Shown one piece after another: positions 10,501 to 23,600 of a DNA stretch of 64,000 bases. Positions within the stretch are counted from its first letter, which is position 1; each line of letters opens with the position of its first letter. Both the position numbers and the translations under genes were made by a program. Source of the stretch: Davidsoniella eucalypti (Eukaryota > Ascomycota > Sordariomycetes > Microascales > Ceratocystidaceae); the NCBI GenBank assembly GCA_004009845.1, contig RMBW01000042.1, positions 1 through 64,000 of the forward strand. Direction: 5' to 3'. The notes below the pieces were generated by a model. It worked only from the letters and a program-made list of their open reading frames with translations. It ran no database searches and had not been told where the DNA came from.

Positions 10501-12658
10501 ATCTCAGGGTATTTTGAGTGTGACAGGTTGAGTTGGGTCAAGGCTCAGATGTAAACGGTTTTTATTTACTGAATTAAACGTGTATAAGTATGAGTCTTTT
10601 GCGATAGTGGCATGATGACCTGTTTTGAAAAAAAAAGTTGTGATCTATTACTTTGACTATTTGTCCATTGTTTTCTCTTTTTTTCCCTTCTTCTTTTCTT
10701 CAAGCCATTTTGAGGCTCTTACACTTGAGGCTCTTCTTGCATGAGAAAAGATAAAATCATATAAAAAAAAAGAGAAAATAAATGCGCTAGCCGGGCCTGG
10801 ACCTTGAAACGAGCGACAACGGGACATGAAAAAAAAATCATGAAAAAATAATAACGTGGGTAGAACAGTTATCTCTTGATTATAGTTCTATTATCTAGCT
10901 AGCTAGCTGCAGAAACACAGATTAAAGCCCAGGCCGCGCCAGCCCAGGGGCCTCAAAACCGTAGGACACCAGCGCTAGATGGAGGAGATTGGAAGATTTG
11001 GCGTGTCCAGAGGTAGCATGTAGCATACATGCCATGGTATGGCATAGCAAATATACATGGCATGATATACAGGTTTTACCTCTTTCGGGTAGACTGGGCT
11101 GTTTGAGTGTCCTGTCCTCTGGAACCAAGGGAAGCAGCTTGACCATGCTTGGGCTATGAAGGACAGGCCCCCTATAAAGATCTCGCAGAAGCGGTAGCAA
11201 GCAGCAAGCAGTGCCGGGATCACGAACGGGATGTGTAGATTATTGTATTTATAGTATTTTTCTGGTCTTTTTTTTTCTTCCTGTTTGAGTATTGCGTCTC
11301 TTTCTTCTCTGTACCTCTGTATTTTTTCCTGTGTATAGGAGCACGTAAACAGACAGGCTTGCACAAGCGGGCCAAAGCAAATTTCACAATAGTTCCCTGG
11401 CGTCTTTTCTCGACTGTGGTACTAGTTCACTGATAGTTTGATAGCTTGGACAGCCTTCGCTGTGTTTAATTTTGCGTTTTTGATTTGGCTTTCTATGGCT
11501 TGGTGGTTCGGCGGACAAAGGCGAGAACGGAAAGAACCTGAAGTAGTCGAAGCACAAGGTGCCTTCTGGGTAGTTACTCAGTGGGCTCTTGCCCTTTTTC
11601 ATGGAGCCGTCGTCCGCCTCTTTCTTGTCACGATCTGGCTCTCTTCTTCTTTTCTCGTCTCTTTTTCTCTCTTCCACCACCTTATCTGTCGGTTCGATTC
11701 GCTTTCCTAGCTTTCCCAGCCTGTTCTTATCATCTTTCCTGCGCCCAACTTTCGCCCGTTGCGGTGAAAATTCGCGGTTCGGTTGGCTTGAGATTGAGAA
11801 TCCGACTGGTGCTCTGGCGGTCTGCATATAATATCACATCATCTCGTTTTCACATCGATATTCTCTCTTTTGTGCCCAAAAGCATCCAACACTATCAGCA
11901 TCAGCTTCAACATCAGCTTCAGACTGCCGTTTAATAATCTTCTCATTCTGCTCATCTGATACGACGGGGCTAGAGCCGAGTCCGTTGGGCCCATCACCAA
12001 GAAAAACAAAAAAAAATAGACACACCACCACTATCAACACTCGTATCTTGTAAGTCTCCCAACACGACCTCGCTTCTCTTTTGCTATTCGCTGGCTAGAC
12101 TTGCTCCGAACCGGCAGCTTGAGCCGCGCTGGCCCATACTCTTTTTATCTATTTAGAAAAAAAAACATTTTTTTTTGCATGTTCTTTTCTCTGTTGTTTC
12201 CTCGCATATCTTTCAGACGATCACTCATGTTTGGGGGCTCATTTTTTACTGACAGAGGAGTGCACCGTCTCAGTTTCCCAGCTTCTCACACGCCCGGAGC
12301 TTTCCTTGTTTCGACGCTCCCCTTCTCTTTATCTTTTGGCTTGTACTTTGCTAGCTGGCCAAGATATATCATCAGTGCACCAACCCGACTATCTGAGTCC
12401 CGGAAGAGCCTCTTTTTATTCTTCCATTTCCTATCATCCCACTTCACTACTACCGCTTGCTTCTGATATCCGTTTTCTTTGTTGTTTTTTTGCGTTACTG
12501 TTATATATTATTGTCTGCTTTGTGCTTTTTCTGGTTCCTCTTAATCGCCACGTCGCTACCACTACTACAAAAACACCATCATCACCACCGATTGCAACTA
12601 CATCTATCTATAGCTGCAACTGCTACGACTACGACCGTTTTTTCACACATCTGCCACT
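7570..12658. other. 5-kb gene-poor stretch with strong strand asymmetry
   Basis: No exon chain with a recognisable protein was found on either strand. About 7.7-10.3 kb is purine-rich on the plus strand (runs such as GAGGAAGGGGAGGGGGG and AGAAAAAAAGAGAGAAAAAAAG), so the minus strand is pyrimidine-rich. About 11.25-12.65 kb is pyrimidine-rich on the plus strand, which fits a long promoter and leader for the aquaglyceroporin starting at 12659. A GTAAGT at 12049 could be a leader-intron donor. A 75-codon frame at 9674-9901 starts with a good ATG (MEIDNTLTSAQALSLG) but matches nothing I know. Confidence 0.45.
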
Positions 12659-14060
12659 ATGGGCATCCATCAACACGATCTCGAGAAGGGCGCGCTTGCT
12701 GTCGACTATGATATTCAGTGCTACTGCCACGAACGCAAGCCTAGTAAGATGCTTGAACACTTCCTCGATTATGCCTCCGAACTTGCCGGCACCTTCACCA
12801 TGCTGTGGTTTGGCCTCGGAGCCAACTCTCAGGTCTTCCTCAGCAACAACAGTGCCGGCAGCTTTCTTGCTATCAACATTGCTTGGGGGTAAGTCGAATT
12901 TGCACTACGATAGCACGGCATGATGCCCCTGCATATTGTCTCTTTTCCAGCCTGCAACCACTAAAAAGACCGTGGCTATCTGCCTATCTTGAATTCTGCG
13001 TTGCCTTCCTTCCCGACTGCTGCATCCTTGAAGACTGCAGGTTGCATTTTTAGATGTTACCACATACACTAACGCTAATTCTTAGATGCGGTGTTCTCTT
13101 TGGCGTTCTAGTTGGTAGCCGTTCTGGCGCCCACATGAACCCCGCTGTCACCATCGCCAACGTTTTTCTGCGTGGCTTCCCTATCAGCAAAGTCCCCGTG
13201 TATCTGGCTGGCCAGCTGATGGGCGCTATGCTCGCGACATTGGTTGTGTATGCCAACTACATGGTTCCTATCGTCAAGTTCAACCAGAGCGCTGGCGACC
13301 ACACCATTGGCATGGGCAACTCTACTGCGGCTATCTTTGCCACGTACCCTCAGAGCTTCATGACTCTCGAGGGCCGCTTCTTTTCCGAGTTTGTCACCAG
13401 CGCCATGTTAATGGCCGGTGTCTACGCCCTCGACTACACTTGGAAAAAGGGCATCTCAAAGGTGCCGGTGCCGATTGGCCTTGGGCTCCTCGTCATGGCG
13501 CTGGGCATGTCTTCGGGTTGGGAAACGGCTTATGCTCTGAATCCCGCCCGTGATTTTGGCCCGCGTCTAGTGTCGTATATGCTCGGCTATGGCACCGATG
13601 TGTTCACAGCGTGCAACTGGTATTTCTGGGTATGTTTCTTCTCTATTCTCTCATGTTTCTATTTATTCCGTGGTCCTTGTTTTCTCCTAGTTTGTGTGTC
13701 TCGGCACATTTTCTGTCACAGGGTGCCCAAGACTGTGCTGGCCTTGGCCTATCAAGACGGACCAGGGCTTTATTATGCCACTTTAACGTGTTCTAGAAGC
13801 CCTTGTCAGCCCAATCAAGAAACTTGCAAAGCCAACTAACATCATCCTTGTCCACCTTTCAGATTCCCATCGCTGCTCCTATTGGCGGCTGCTTGGTCGG
13901 TGGCGCTCTCTATGACTTTGTGTCGGGCAACCCAGACTCACCCATCCGCACTATGTTGGACTGGATGTCGGGTGATCGCACGAAGCGCGATATCATGATG
14001 CACCACAGCGCCTCGCTATCCACTAAGTCTGTCGATACCATCGTCGCCTGCCCTACGTAA
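12659..14060 (+). CDS. Aquaglyceroporin (MIP family channel)
   Basis: Three exons (12659-12888, 13086-13629, 13863-14060) give 323 residues. It is a major intrinsic protein of the plasma membrane or an internal membrane that passes water and small solutes such as glycerol. Both half-helix signatures are present. The first NPA is in SGAHMNPAVT, with the exon 1/2 junction just upstream. The second is ALNPARDFGPRL, where Asp after NPAR is the mark of glycerol-conducting members. Hydrophobic segments alternate as in the six-helix fold. Both ends are short, unlike the long regulatory termini of yeast Fps1, so it is closer to the short fungal aquaglyceroporins. The start MGIHQHDLEKG follows a long pyrimidine-rich leader. 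Introns 1 and 2 are 197 and 233 nt with GTAAGT and GTATGT donors. Substrate choice is inferred. Confidence 0.93.
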
Positions 14061-16815
14061 GGACTGCTGGTCTTGTTTCTAGACTGCTCGCTTCTTTTCT
14101 TCTCTTCTTCGCCTTGGCTGTATGACAGCAAATGCAATTCTATGCAGCCAAGTTCTTTATTTTTCTTCACACTACATCACCAGCATCGCCTTTTCCGAGA
14201 ACAAACTTTGCTCGCGAGAATTCTAGCCGTTACATTTGCTTGCTGAGCTTCATTTTTCTTCTTCTTTTCTTGCGATACCCCTTCTCCGCTTTTGTTTTCT
14301 TTCGTCCGAAAACCGTGCTGGTGACGAACTCATTCTACACTTCTTTTTTTTTTCATCGTTTGTTTGGCGTTCATCGGCTTCTTCTCGCAACATATCAATC
14401 TCGCCTTTCTTTCTTTAATACTATGAGCGAAGAGTTTTCCTTTTTCGAGGCGTCTTTTTTGCCTTTACTATATTCACTCTTTTTTCGGCCTTTCTTTTTG
14501 AGCTTTTCGACATTCTCTATTTTCATTTGTTTTACTATTTTTCTGCATTAGTCATTCATTCTTATTAGATATTTTGGGTTTTTTCTATTTCATTTTGGCC
14601 GGCGGGGTTTCGGGTGGGTGGTTATTGGGCTATAAAAAGTTGGCATTCTTTGTTTTATTCGGGGTTTTTCCTTCCTTCACTTTTAGAGAGATTGCATCTT
14701 TTCTTCACATTCTTTTTTCCCCTTCTATTCTTCAAGACACTAGATCTAGATTACGATTACACTACACACTTTCAACATTAATATCACGCACTCAGTGTGC
14801 CATTTCCCTTCTATATGGCTGCTGGCAGTTCCTTTTTTATTTTTATACTTGATATTTCCAACTCGAGCATAAGTAATTGTGATACGTATTGAATTATGAG
14901 TGATAGCTCAGCGTGAGGTAAATATCATGGCCTGATCTCATATACGAGATAAAAGAACGTGGGTCGATGATGTTTTGGCTGAGACATGTCTGAAGATATC
15001 AGTCAAGCAAATTATCCAAACTCAACTCGCTGACAGACACATAAGCTTATAAGTATAGCTACTACCTATCTATTGTAAAGTGTTACATTTCTAGTTTGCT
15101 TTGTATTTTGGGTATCAAGAAAAAGCAAGCGCCAAGCCAAGGTTATCCACTAGTTTGTCAGAGAGAAGAGAAGAAAGACAAGCAAGTACCGTCTATTGTC
15201 TGACGGGCCTTTTCGTTTCACTGGGAATTTAATCATTAACAATCCAAGTACCTAAATGTAGATTTCATGGGTATAACAAACAGACAGACAAATAAAGATA
15301 GCTTACATATACAACGAAGACGAATCATGACAGGGGTCTACAAACAGATGGGTCATTGGGTTTCCAAGAGAAGGGGGGGTGTTTATGTATCTACCAGTAG
15401 ATACATAATCCAGACAGTTGACCATCTATGCCGTGTTTGATATCTGCTGGGTTGGTGGGACTCAGAGTCGGTACTTGGTCAGCTTGGTTCTAGACTAGGC
15501 CGGATGCCGAATGGGCTTTGTTACAATATGAACGAAGAGTACAATGCCAATGAGTGTTAGTGAGAGAAGCAGTTTTTGTGCTAGTAAACAGATTTGTGTT
15601 GTGTTTAACGTATGATGTAGTTGTACAACTTCAGGGTGCTACTCATGAGTCGCGTAGCGCTCTTTTAGCGATATCCGATACTATGCGTGATTCTTCTTGG
15701 AGTAGCATTTTCTTTATCTTCTAGAACTGGCCGAACTGTAGTACGGAGTAGAAGAATGCTGTGGGGATTGGAGAGATATTGGAGGACAATCAATTGGCGA
15801 TGCACGGTACAAGTAAATAAGCACATGTGATCAATTTTATTACGTTTTCTTTGTGCAGTTTGTCAGTCGAGATAACATGGTGTCGTAAAATGATCGCTAA
15901 AAGCCGTGGTATCCGCAAAATAACGGCTCTGATCTAGTGTTTTGGTGCGCCCTTTAAAGCACTGGTTTTGATGACATTTGATAGCATTAGACGTCAATAA
16001 TCATCGTCTCTTAGACTGCGGGGCAATTAGAAAAAAAAGAGAGAGGGAACCCCGATCGGGATCGGGACAGCGATAAGGGTATGATAAGAAAAGATAAGCG
16101 GCACAATAAGTGGAAATTGATCCCAGAACAGTCATTCATTGAGCCGAGGAAATGGAGGCAGAAGACAACGATGCGAGATAATGTATCTGAAGATGCTTGG
16201 ATTAGAGAATGTGCTGCGTTCGAAGGTATTTGCTTTGGCTGTGGCTCGGATTTCAAATGATGCGTCGACGTGCATAACATAGGTCAATATCTCACATAGT
16301 CCGACGCCCTTTCAGCGCCTTTCCTGGCTGGCTTCCCATAACGGCCCAATTCGGACTAGGGCTCGGGGATTCCTTCCTTTTAGCAGCGACTACCTTCGAA
16401 TAGACGACCAGAAAAAGAAGAGGGCAAAATGCCAAAATCTGCAATGCAGAACAAGAAGAACTAGAAAAAAACATAGCCAGCATAATAAGATAAAGCCGAT
16501 GCACTAAAATCCAAACAAGGACCCGCGCAAGTGCCTGCCCCGTTCGGGCTTTTAGGCCGTTAAATACATCGTATATTTGCAAGGAATTGCCCTTTTACTT
16601 GTTGGTTGCTTGTCGAAACAGTCATAATAATAAAACAATAGTTGGTTAGCTAGAATAATAATAATAGCCTTGGGCTCCCAACTTTCATCTTTCTTTCTCT
16701 ATCCATCTTCACCACCCACAAATAATCCCACCGCCACGTCAACGCTGTTTCTTCTTGCAGTACATAATCGAATTCCCATATACAGCTTACCGTCGCTCAC
16801 ATACCATCGCCTACT
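14061..16815. other. Intergenic region, no gene seen
   Basis: T-rich just after the aquaglyceroporin (about 14.1-14.85 kb, probably its 3' UTR and beyond), then ordinary AT-rich DNA. The minus-strand frame at 16292-16582 has a hydrophobic core but no supporting signals. The last 300 nt before 16816 are pyrimidine-rich and are probably the aminotransferase promoter and leader. Confidence 0.45.
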
Positions 16816-18545
16816 ATGGCTGCCTCTGCTTCTGAGGCCACCGCGGGCCGCTATTCTGCCGCACTGCAGGCCATAAAGGATCGCCGCGCTGCCGCCGGAC
16901 CCCTCAAGGCTGGTGTTGCCGCCTACTCCGAGAGTGACTTCTTCAAGGCTCCCGTATGGCTTCCGCCCGGCCATGTACTACCATAGCAACGACGCTAACA
17001 ATAATACACAGCAAACCGGAAAGCCTTCTGCCAAGAGATGGGACCGTGAGTCTGCCCCTAGTCTGCCCCCTACCGTTCAACGATGACGTAGGAACCCTGA
17101 TTAGACAGTGCTGACCTTTCTATTTCCCTTGTACAGACCACCTGAGCTCGGAGAGCAAGCACCGCCAGCCCTGCACCCTCAAGCAGGCCGCCAAGCACCT
17201 CAAGACCCCCGGCATTATCTCCCTCGGCGGTGGCCTGCCATCCAGCGACTACTTCCCCTTCTCCGAGATCAGCATGCGCGTCAACATGCCCGACGATTTT
17301 ACCGAGAACGGCCCTTCCGCCTCCATTACCATGGGCAAGCACGATATGGCCAAGCTTGGCGCTGAGTACGACCTGTCCGTCGCTCTCAACTACACCCAGG
17401 CTACGGGTGGCTACCAAATGATGCGCTGGGTCACGGAACACACCGAGCTGCTTTACAACCCCCCGTACGCTGACTGGGGTTGCTCGCAAACCACGGGCAG
17501 CACTAGCGCTCTGGAGATCTCCCTGCGCATGCTCTGTGAGGGTGCCCGCAAAGATACTGTAGTCACTGAGGAGTTCGCCTTTGCCACTGCTATTGAAACC
17601 ATCGCCCCTCTGGGTGTTGCCTGTGTTGGATCCAAAGTTGATGGCGAGGGTCTGCTATCCGATGCTCTAGATGAGCTACTGTCAAACTGGGACGAGAAAG
17701 CCCGTGGCTCTCGCAAGCCCCATGTGCTATACATTGTTCCTTCAGGTCAGAACCCCACTGGATCGACCCAGGGTTCCCAGCGCCGCAAGGACGTTTACGC
17801 CGTGTGCCAGAAGCACGATGTGTTCATTCTAGAAGATGAGCCTTACTACTTCCTTCAGATGCCTACCTACAAGGTGCCCTCTGAGCGCGCTGCTGAGCCA
17901 GTTGTTGAGAAGTCATGGGATCTTGATGCCTTCCTAAGCAGCCTCGTGCCCACCTTCGTATCCATCGATGTTGACGGCCGTGTCCTCCGTATGGACTCAT
18001 TCTCCAAGGTCCTTTCTCCCGGCTCCCGCGCCGGCTGGATCACCGCTTCGGCCCAAATCATTGAGCGTTTCGTGCGTCACTCCGAGGTCTGCTCTCAAGG
18101 TCCATCTGGATTCTCGCAAGTCGCTCTCTTCAAGCTTTTAGATGAGCAATGGGGCCACGAGATGTACCTGCAGTGGCTGCAGCACATCCAGAAGGAGTAC
18201 ACTGGTCGCCGCAACACGTTGCTAGATGCTTGCGAGAAGTACCTGCCCAAGGAAATCGTCAGCTGGGTGCCCCCTAGTGCCGGCATGTTCCTGTGGATGA
18301 ACTTGGACCACACCAAGCATCCCGAGATTGCGTCGCGGTCTATCGAGAGCATCGAGGAGGAAATCTTCAACAACTGCATCCAAGGTGGTGTGCTGTGTGC
18401 TCGTGGTTCGTGGTTCCGCGCCGAAGCGAACAAGGAGCTCACTGCCCTGTACTTCCGTGCGACGTATGCTGCGTCTAGCCCGGAGAACATGATCAAGGCT
18501 GTGGAAAGACTAGGTGCTGCCATAAGAAAGTCCTACAAGCTCTAA
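16816..18545 (+). CDS. ARO8: Aromatic amino acid aminotransferase, Aro8-like (PLP fold type I)
   Basis: Three exons (16816-16953, 17012-17045, 17137-18545) give 526 residues, typical of fungal Aro8/kynurenine-aminotransferase-like enzymes. It would move the amino group between aromatic amino acids (Phe, Tyr, Trp), or 2-aminoadipate, and a 2-oxo acid, using pyridoxal phosphate in the cytosol. The N-terminal ISLGGGLPSSDYFPF is the family opening. YIVPSGQNPTGS holds the cofactor-loop NPTG. ILEDEPYYFLQ carries the Asp/Tyr that hold the PLP ring. RMDSFSKVLSPGSRAGW contains the Schiff-base lysine. The two 5' introns are short, and exon 2 is only 34 nt. All key residues are intact. Whether it acts mainly in aromatic or lysine metabolism cannot be told from sequence. 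Confidence 0.9.
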
Positions 18546-18869
18546 GAGATCACGTTGAAATCAAGCCAGGAAGCAAAATAACGCCTTAACTAGAAAAGTA
18601 GTTTCAGCTAGCTTGTAGATTTCTCATCTGTACATATAATGTGCAAGCTTATTTCAGAGCTATCCAGTGCGGTTATAAATTGCGTTTTCATTATACATAT
18701 AACATAATTGTGAGACATGGCGCAGTTCGTAATATTTCTAATAGGATATAAAAGTAAAAGCAAAACACTGTGACGAAAACCGTGAGGCTATTTCTAAGTA
18801 GACTGTCTGTCTGTATTCCGAAAGTGAGATGATGTTTCGTTCGATCTTTTCTTTCTCTCTTCTCCGTTT
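18546..18869. other. Convergent 3' region between aminotransferase and P450
   Basis: These 324 bp between two convergent genes should hold both 3' UTRs. AT-rich, no gene. Confidence 0.5.
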
Positions 18870-20699
18870 CTATTCATCATAAAACCCAATCATGACACCC
18901 TGACCAGGCTTCAATGTGATATCAGCCTTAAGTACAGGATCACCGCCATCAACTGCCTCCATATGACTTTCAACGCGAGCAAAGCGCTGGAACAAGCGCA
19001 CAAGAACATAAGCCATCTGGTTCTCTGCAAACTGCTTGCCAACACACACACGTTTACCAGCATTGAACGGGATAAAGGCACCATTCTCCGGCCTCCACGT
19101 CTCCCAGCGTTCCGGCGCCCATTGATCCATCGGCAGCTCATCTCGGGCAGCCTCTACAGTCTTAGCCGTAGCCGACGGCAAGCGATGCATGACCAGCGGC
19201 GAGTAGGCAATGACAGTGCCCTTTGTCAAAGCCAACGGCTGTCTTCCATCACGGCCACCGCCCGACTTCAACGTAGTATCGACGAGGGCGGTGCGGATAT
19301 TGAAAGGCACGGAGGGATACATGCGCATAGTCTCGTTCATAACGGCGCGCAAGAACGGCATCTTGTGCAAATCAGCGACGGTGGGGATGGCTGACGGGCC
19401 GACAACATCGAAGATTTCGTAGCGCAGGCGTCTCACGACTTTGGGGTGGCGTGCTAGCTCGTAGAGCGCGAAGGAGAGCGTGCCGGCCGTCGTGTCACGG
19501 CCGGCTAGAAGAAGAGCTAGGATCTGGTCTCGTAGATAGGCCGGGTCCGGGGTTCTTTGTCCCTGGGCGAGAATATGCAGGAACGAAGGCAGCGTAGAGC
19601 CCGGTGTTGGGATATCGGTAGGGGAGTCTGGGGATCGGTGGTGGTGCTTCTCGCTGGAGGCAAGCGCTACGGCGCGGTCGATGAAGTCTTTGAGGAAGTC
19701 ATTGATAATGGCTAGGTTGGCTTCAAACTTCTTGCTGGGCAAGAAACGCCAGAAGAAAGGAATCCGCGTTAAGAGAGCTTGATGCTTTTGAGCCTCGTCA
19801 AAGGCACTTACAAAGGTGTTCTCGGCAGTACTATTACAAGTAACACGGACCAGGGTTAGCATTAAGGGTTATCAATGTATGTATAGACAAAAAAAAAAGT
19901 CTGACAAAACTTACGTGAGAGAGTTCACGTTGGAACCAAAGATGAAATCAGTGGTGATATCAAGCGTCAAGTGCAAAAACACATCGCTCACATCAACCAC
20001 ACGGCCCTCCGCTTTGAAATCGCCACCCCTCAACCTCTCGCCTACAGGTGGGATGCCGCCATAAGCACAAGCGTCCAAGAAGGCGGGCATATGTTTCTCA
20101 AAGATGGTCAAATCATTGATCCGACTACGTGCCAACTGCATGGCAACCAGATCACGGTGCATACGCCACTCGTGGCCATCCTGCGTGAAGATGCTCTTGC
20201 CGAGGAAGGCGTGCCATTGGCTCTGGAACTCGGTGCCTTTTCCGATCTCGGCGTAGCGAGTGAGGACTTCGTGGATGACGGCGGGGTCGTGTGTGAGGAC
20301 TGTGCGGGTACCGAGAAGCGTGACTTCGGCTGTAGAGCCGCGGATGTCGTTGAAGCTGTCGAGCCACGCCGTGTGTGTTTGGTTGTTCAGTGCTGCTGAA
20401 ACGCTCTTCCATAGAAATGGTATGCCTGTCGCAACACATGTTAGAAGGATCACGCAAAGGTTGGAGAGAGAAGGTTGTTTGTATGCGAGCTTTGATGGTT
20501 GGCTTTTTGTTTTTTACGTACCGAAGAACCAGCTGTAGGGGAGAGTCTGTGCCCGGCTGCCGTCAAGACGCCGGATGGCTATATCTTGCTGTATACGAGA
20601 GATTATGACGATGATAGCTAAGCAACATCCAATATAGATGCTATAAAGCTCTGTGTTGCCAAAGCTGGCGTTATGCCAGCACCGCTCAATGACGCCCAT
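18870..20699 (-). CDS. Cytochrome P450, CYP52/alkane-hydroxylase-like clade
   Basis: Three exons (20699-20522, 20425-19915, 19830-18870) give 549 residues, all joins in phase with GTACGT/GTAAGT donors. An N-terminal membrane anchor (about residues 19-37) places it on the ER facing the cytosol. P450 marks in order: FTQDGHEWRMHRD (helix C region), the I-helix LLLAGRDTTAGTLSF, the ExxR helix NETMRMYPSVPFNIRT, and the haem loop FNAGKRVCVGKQF with the axial Cys. GRDTTA in helix I and FNAGxRxCxG are typical of fungal fatty-acid/alkane omega-hydroxylases of the CYP52 clan. The substrate is therefore probably a long-chain fatty acid or alkane, but this is a clade inference. No secondary-metabolite backbone gene lies nearby, so there is no support for a biosynthetic cluster. 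Confidence 0.9.
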
Positions 20700-23600
20700 A
20701 GTGCTAAACCAAAAGGCGGTATATTGAAGAACGGGAGTATGATGGGGAGTAAAAGATTTGTGGGAAATAAGAATGGAAGTTGACTAGTCTTTAAGAGAAA
20801 CAAGAAGTCTACTTGACGGATGGGGTGAACCTTGACCGTTGCTCTTGTAAAACAAGAGCGGTATATAGAAACAGTTAGTCTACAAAAGACTATATATTTA
20901 GGCGAATGGGGGGCGTGTCTTTTCTTTTGGAATTACAGCCCAAGTCTATGACAAAATTTGGATTGTAGGCGGGCAAAGATGTGACCAACAAGGCACGGAT
21001 AAAGCCGCTGGGTTCTGTGTATACATATACTACAGTAGAGATATAGAGCAAGCTTCTTCTAGGATTTCAGATAGACGGGGCTGTAGATTTGTTTATGTGC
21101 ATATATAGAAGAGACGTTGATAAGGCAGGCAGGGTATGAAGAATGTTATATCTCGATCAGGACTTACTTCCGGGGGGCCACAAGTGTATTCGATGGGATG
21201 GGCATCGTATGATATATAAACTAGATTTGAGCTCGCTTCGACGCAATGTTCAGTTGGCGACTAGATATGATTACGATTTACAATACTAAGTAGACTCTAT
21301 CGTCTCAATTTTGCCGCTCCGTGCCGCCTATTCCTAGGTGTTTTGTTTATTTTCCATAGGACTAGTTAGTTTTAGTTAAATACAGAAAACCCGAAAACCA
21401 TAATCTCCAAAATACTGCAAAAGGCGGAAATTTGTTCGCTAAGAACAATGCTAGTGGCACTAAATAGCAAAGACGTTGCCCCCAAGGCTAGGGATCTTTG
21501 AATATAGGAGAAACAACAGAAGCCCAATGAAGATAAAGTTGGACCCAAGTACAGTGGTTGATCACATGTAAACCCAAAGCTTGGGGTATAGGTGGGAATA
21601 ATACAGAAGTATATCCTACTCTTTTATGCCTTGTTGTGAGCACTGGAGGCCAAGATTCCAGCGAGCCGAGCGCGGTTTTTTTTTGCACTAGCCTATCGAA
21701 GTTGTTATCAACAAGTATACCTTATTGAACAAGGCCCGAGATATGAGCTGTTCAGAGTTTCTGTATTGTCTCACCACATCTTCAAGCCCATCCTCTTCAT
21801 CCGAGCGTAGAACAGAGGCCTAAAGAGGGAGGCCTCGAGACTTGATACAGATACTTGCCTAAACATTCTGTGAATAGGAATACGATTAGCTTTAGGCTAA
21901 ACGTATAAAGTCACCTGCAGGCTGGCAATAACGAGCCGCTATCATAGCAGATCGGGTGAGGGAACTTCCGTCGTTTGCAGGATTACAACGCTGTGGCGTC
22001 ACATCATTAACCAAGGCTTCTTTGAAATTGAGTCTAGTCTATCCACGATATCTTATATCGTTATGTACGTGAGCTAAGTTCACGGCTCCTATACTATAAC
22101 TACATAGCTCTTTTCCATGGAATGCTGACAATGTACACCCTCACGGCAACAAAATATTCAGCCAAAAGCCGGTTTCTTGAGTAACGTTTCCTTTTTCTAC
22201 TTTTTCTAGCCTCAAATATCGACCGAAGCCAAGTCAGCCACCACGAAAACTGTACATAATGTACGTATGGCTGTAGTTGCAAAAAAACAAACGCCCTCCC
22301 CCCCTCGCTTATAACAGGAATTAAAACGCTAAGCGCACCCGAACAGTACGCAAAAATAAACCCAGGATTACAATAAGAGCAATAAAAAAGGCTCCATATC
22401 CCTGCTCTCTATGCTTATCTAGCCAATAGCTTTGCGGTTCATCTTCTTATCTAGACGCAGTTGACCCCAATCCCGGCAAAAATGAATCTCTGGCTCTTCT
22501 AACCGAGCTACTACTTTAGGTACTTTTTTCTTTTTTAATTCATTAATCTTATGGAGCTATGAAGATGTACTTTAGGTACTAATCCAGTCAAGTTCTCTTC
22601 AACCTCTTAATCTTTTAGAGGCAGGAGTGTTTTTGTTGACTTGGCTGATTGCGAGTGAAAAGTAAAGACAAGTGCGTCTAACCCTACTAAACCCTGTTGT
22701 ATGGTCCACCTCTCTTGTAATAAACCCTATCTTTGCTTACTAGTCCTGGACGACACGAGAGAGTTGCTTCCGATGGCACAAATGCTGATCATCGGATAAC
22801 GAACTTCGTAGCTTAAATATTTAAATAAACATATGCAAACCAAGTACCTGGCGATTCTCTCCTATCTCGTGCATGCCCGAAAACATCCTGTCAACCCAGA
22901 GCGGAATAGTAGCTTGACCATTTCATTTTTGATTCCTAATACTTGCATATATTATGCACCTCCACAAACTAGGAATCCGTGCTGTAGTTCAGCTTTGCTT
23001 AGACTCTCCCATCGGCGAATCTATTACTTGATGTATTTCAGTTTTTCATATATTTCTTCTTTGCTCGTCATCGGAATAGAGAAAACCGCCCACATCCAGA
23101 ACTTCTAGCATCTGGATAGTTCCGCACTGGAGAGAACAATACAGCAGGACAGTAATATGCCGTCCTATCTATTGATATTGCTTTTTTTCGTTGCTACATG
23201 TATGACAAAAGCAGAAATGTATACGATATAAAGGTATACAAGACGTAGCACAGCATGGCACTATATGGACTCTGCGAGACAAACAGCACTTTTTTCTTTG
23301 CCAGACGGATAAAAAGAAAAAAAGGGATTCATCGAAGTACAAGGAAACAAGTTTCTCGGCACTTTTTCTCGGGGTAAGACAAACAGACACAAAAGACTTG
23401 TTTCAATAGTTTCCTGTCCGACAAACGCGAAGAATAGAAATAAAGCCAGACCTTAGTCCTTGGAGGATCAAAAAAGATGTTTACTTGTTAGGGTTACCGC
23501 CTCACCAGGTTTCTTTACAAACAAATAGTAAACTTAGACTATAAAAACTTCACTGGATCCCATGTTCATCCTATGCTAATGTATCTACATGTGCAGTACT

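Noticed and set aside
11384..11827. 147-codon basic frame on the minus strand (MQTARAPVGFSIS)
   Set aside because: Mirror of the pyrimidine-rich aquaglyceroporin leader; Lys/Arg/Glu richness comes from purine-rich composition, and no domain is present.
18870..20699. P450 as part of a secondary-metabolite cluster
   Set aside because: No polyketide synthase, NRPS, terpene synthase or dedicated regulator lies within the window; neighbours are primary-metabolism genes.
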